From positions 1 through 16,403 of the forward strand of contig JADGEG010000022.1 of NCBI GenBank assembly GCA_016744485.1: DNA of 16,403 bases, in the 5' to 3' direction. Every line of letters begins with the position of its first letter. Position 1 is the stretch's first letter. The DNA comes from Arcobacter sp. Lineage in GTDB: Bacteria > Campylobacterota > Campylobacteria > Campylobacterales > Arcobacteraceae. The notes beneath the pieces are model-generated. The model was not told the origin of the DNA. It did not search any database and saw only the letters and a program-made list of their open reading frames with translations. This document shows, piece after piece, positions 15,005-16,403 of the stretch. Position numbers and translations under genes: made by a program.

Positions 15005-16306
15005 ATGAACATAAATAAAGTAAATATAAAACATTTAAATCAATGGATATGGAAATGGCATTTTATTGCAGGAATTGTATTAATGCCTTGCATTTTATTA
15101 CTTACATTTACAGGAACCTTATATTTATTTAAAAATATATATGAAACAAATACCTTAAAACCTATGTTATATATTAAAGCACAAGATAAATTAACTAATA
15201 AAAAACTCTCTTACGAGATGCAGTTAAATGAAATCAAGAAACAAACAAAAATGTCTCCAAATAAATTAATTTTATCTAAAAATAACAATGAAGCAAGTAC
15301 CTTTGAACTAGGTAAATGGTCAAAAAAAAGAACAGTGATTATTAATCCATATACAAAAAATATTCAAGGAAATTTTAAAGTAAGTGATACTTTAATGCAT
15401 AAAATCAGAAAATTTCATGGAGAATTATTACTTGGAAAAGTTGGGACTAAATTTGTTGAACTTACTGCTTCATGGGCTATTGTTCTTATTTTAACAGGTT
15501 TATATATTTGGTGGCCTAAAAATAAAGTGCAATTACAAGGCATTTTTTTAATTCGTTTAAACAAAGGAAAAAGAATTTTTTTTAGAGATTTGCATGTAGT
15601 AAGTGCTTTTTTATTATCAATTTTTTTATTAATAACTTTAGCAGGAGGTTTACCTTGGACAGATGTTTGGGGAAGTGGTTTTAAAAAAATTCAACAACTT
15701 ACAAATTCTGGTTATCCAAAAGATTATAAAGGAAAAAATTTAGTATCAGATTTTAAAATATCAAATACAAGAGTATCACTAGATAAAGTTGTGAAATTAG
15801 CAAATAATTTAAAACTTGATGGCTTAGTTAGTATAACAATTCCTAAAAATAAGAAAGGTGTATTTAGTATACAAAATAAAACACAAGATATAACTTTAGA
15901 AAAAATGTATCATTTTGATCAGTACACTTTAGAAAAAATTAAATCGTTTACATGGGAAGATATTGGTGTTATGAGAAAATCACGTACATGGTTAATGCGT
16001 TTTCATCAAGGATTATTGGCTTCTTGGAATTGGTATTTGATGATTATTGTATCAGTTTTATTTTTATTAAGTTCTATTGCTGGAACTATCTCATATGTAA
16101 TGCGAAAAGAAAAAAATGATTTTTCTATTCCAAATATACCTGCATCTTTTAAATTTGCTTATACTATAATTGGTATATTAACTTTTTTAGCATTATTTTT
16201 TCCATTGTTTGGATTATCCGTATTACTAATCATTATTTTTGAAATAGCTAAAAAATATATTTATTTAAGAAAAAAATCTAAAACAGCAAATAGAAGGGAT
16301 GCCTAA
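15005..16306 (+). CDS. PepSY-associated transmembrane protein (PiuB-like, iron-regulated)
   Basis: An inner-membrane protein of about 433 residues in the PepSY_TM/PiuB family. Members are often iron-regulated and encoded near siderophore receptors, and some are thought to be ferric-siderophore reductases. Hydrophobic segments occur near residues 18-40, 150-172, 200-222, 340-363 and 385-415. A long periplasm-facing part lies between the third and fourth, and conserved histidines (WHFIAG, KFHGELL, DLHVVSAF, RFHQGLL) flank the helices as possible haem or metal ligands. The start is ATG 15005, five bases after GGAG; a TTG at 14984 would place the Shine-Dalgarno inside the gene. No receptor or TonB genes are seen in the window. 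Its ribosome binding site is enclosed in a leader hairpin. Confidence 0.85.
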   Translation: MNINKVNIKHLNQWIWKWHFIAGIVLMPCILLLTFTGTLYLFKNIYETNTLKPMLYIKAQDKLTNKKLSYEMQLNEIKKQTKMSPNKLILSKNNNEASTFELGKWSKKRTVIINPYTKNIQGNFKVSDTLMHKIRKFHGELLLGKVGTKFVELTASWAIVLILTGLYIWWPKNKVQLQGIFLIRLNKGKRIFFRDLHVVSAFLLSIFLLITLAGGLPWTDVWGSGFKKIQQLTNSGYPKDYKGKNLVSDFKISNTRVSLDKVVKLANNLKLDGLVSITIPKNKKGVFSIQNKTQDITLEKMYHFDQYTLEKIKSFTWEDIGVMRKSRTWLMRFHQGLLASWNWYLMIIVSVLFLLSSIAGTISYVMRKEKNDFSIPNIPASFKFAYTIIGILTFLALFFPLFGLSVLLIIIFEIAKKYIYLRKKSKTANRRDA

Positions 16307-16323
16307 GAATAATAAATATTCTT
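16305..16323 (+). terminator. short hairpin at the end of the PiuB-like gene
   Basis: AAGAATA (16305-16311) pairs with TATTCTT (16317-16323) around a five-base loop and includes the last bases of the stop codon. It lies between this gene and the convergent tRNA gene. The stem is weak and purely AT-rich apart from one G-C pair, so a terminator role is tentative. Confidence 0.3.
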
Positions 16324-16350
16324 TAAATCTATACAAGCCCCATAAACACA

Positions 16351-16403
16351 TGGCGACCCTAGCAAGATTCGAACTTGCGTTCTTTGGAGGAAATCCAAAT
16401 GTC
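16351..16403 (-). tRNA. tRNA-Ser, 3' part only (cut by window end)
   Basis: Read on the minus strand, the sequence shows a long variable arm (TTTGGA paired with TCCAAA), then a T arm with stem GCAAG/CTTGC around TTCGAAT, a seven-base acceptor strand, a discriminator G and an encoded CCA. A class II variable arm with discriminator G indicates serine rather than leucine (A) or tyrosine (A). The anticodon lies beyond the window, so the isoacceptor cannot be given. Confidence 0.85.

Noticed and set aside
1..16403. CRISPR array, insertion sequence or phage elements
   Set aside because: No spaced direct repeats, transposase or integrase reading frames, or terminal inverted repeats with target duplications were seen.

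Overview
The window is a stretch of chromosome from a low-GC bacterium, about one quarter G+C by eye. It most likely belongs to the Arcobacter group (Arcobacteraceae, Campylobacterota). The main reasons are a 624-residue CiaB-type invasion antigen whose central part matches what I remember of Arcobacter ciaB, a one-domain BacNav-type channel, AT-rich promoters with little visible -35 box, and several TTG starts backed by good ribosome binding sites. No plasmid, phage, transposase or CRISPR features are visible.

Layout. 50-904: a fused MsrB-MsrA methionine sulfoxide reductase. 1038-3234: an Ftr1-type iron permease behind a good Fur-box candidate, overlapping a FAD-dependent amine-oxidase-like protein. 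3284-4980 (minus strand): purine-type phosphoribosyltransferase, DUF423 membrane protein and a voltage-gated ion channel. 5091-6965: ciaB, divergent from that group. 6966-7248: a gene-free stretch ending in a strong hairpin. 7249-9195 (minus): a RidA/aminotransferase pair with visibly higher GC, preceded by the wreck of at least one upstream gene. 9309-10028 (minus): an AraC-type regulator. 10029-10413: a gene-poor interval. 10414-11181: a TauE/SafE-family transporter. 11250-13121: galU, trmD and rplS. 13161-14924: a nucleosidase-like protein overlapping a spore-photoproduct-lyase-like radical SAM protein. 15005-16306: a PepSY/PiuB-type membrane protein. 16351-16403: the 3' part of a tRNA-Ser on the minus strand, cut by the window edge.

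How the genes fit together. Two separate places concern iron: ftr1 with its Fur box, and the PiuB-like protein, whose leader can fold its ribosome binding site into a long hairpin. MsrBA fits oxidative-damage repair. The AraC/RidA/aminotransferase block looks like an acquired and partly decayed amino-acid or imine catabolic operon.

The strongest leads are: (1) the channel, whose native selectivity filter TFEDWTD resembles engineered or natural calcium-selective filters more than the usual TLESWS sodium filter; (2) the nucleosidase plus SPL-like radical SAM pair, where the SPL catalytic cysteine position appears to be glutamine; (3) the SD-sequestering hairpin ahead of the PiuB-like gene; (4) the metallopeptidase-like HEFGH...EEFKA signature inside CiaB; and (5) the deletion junction upstream of the aminotransferase.
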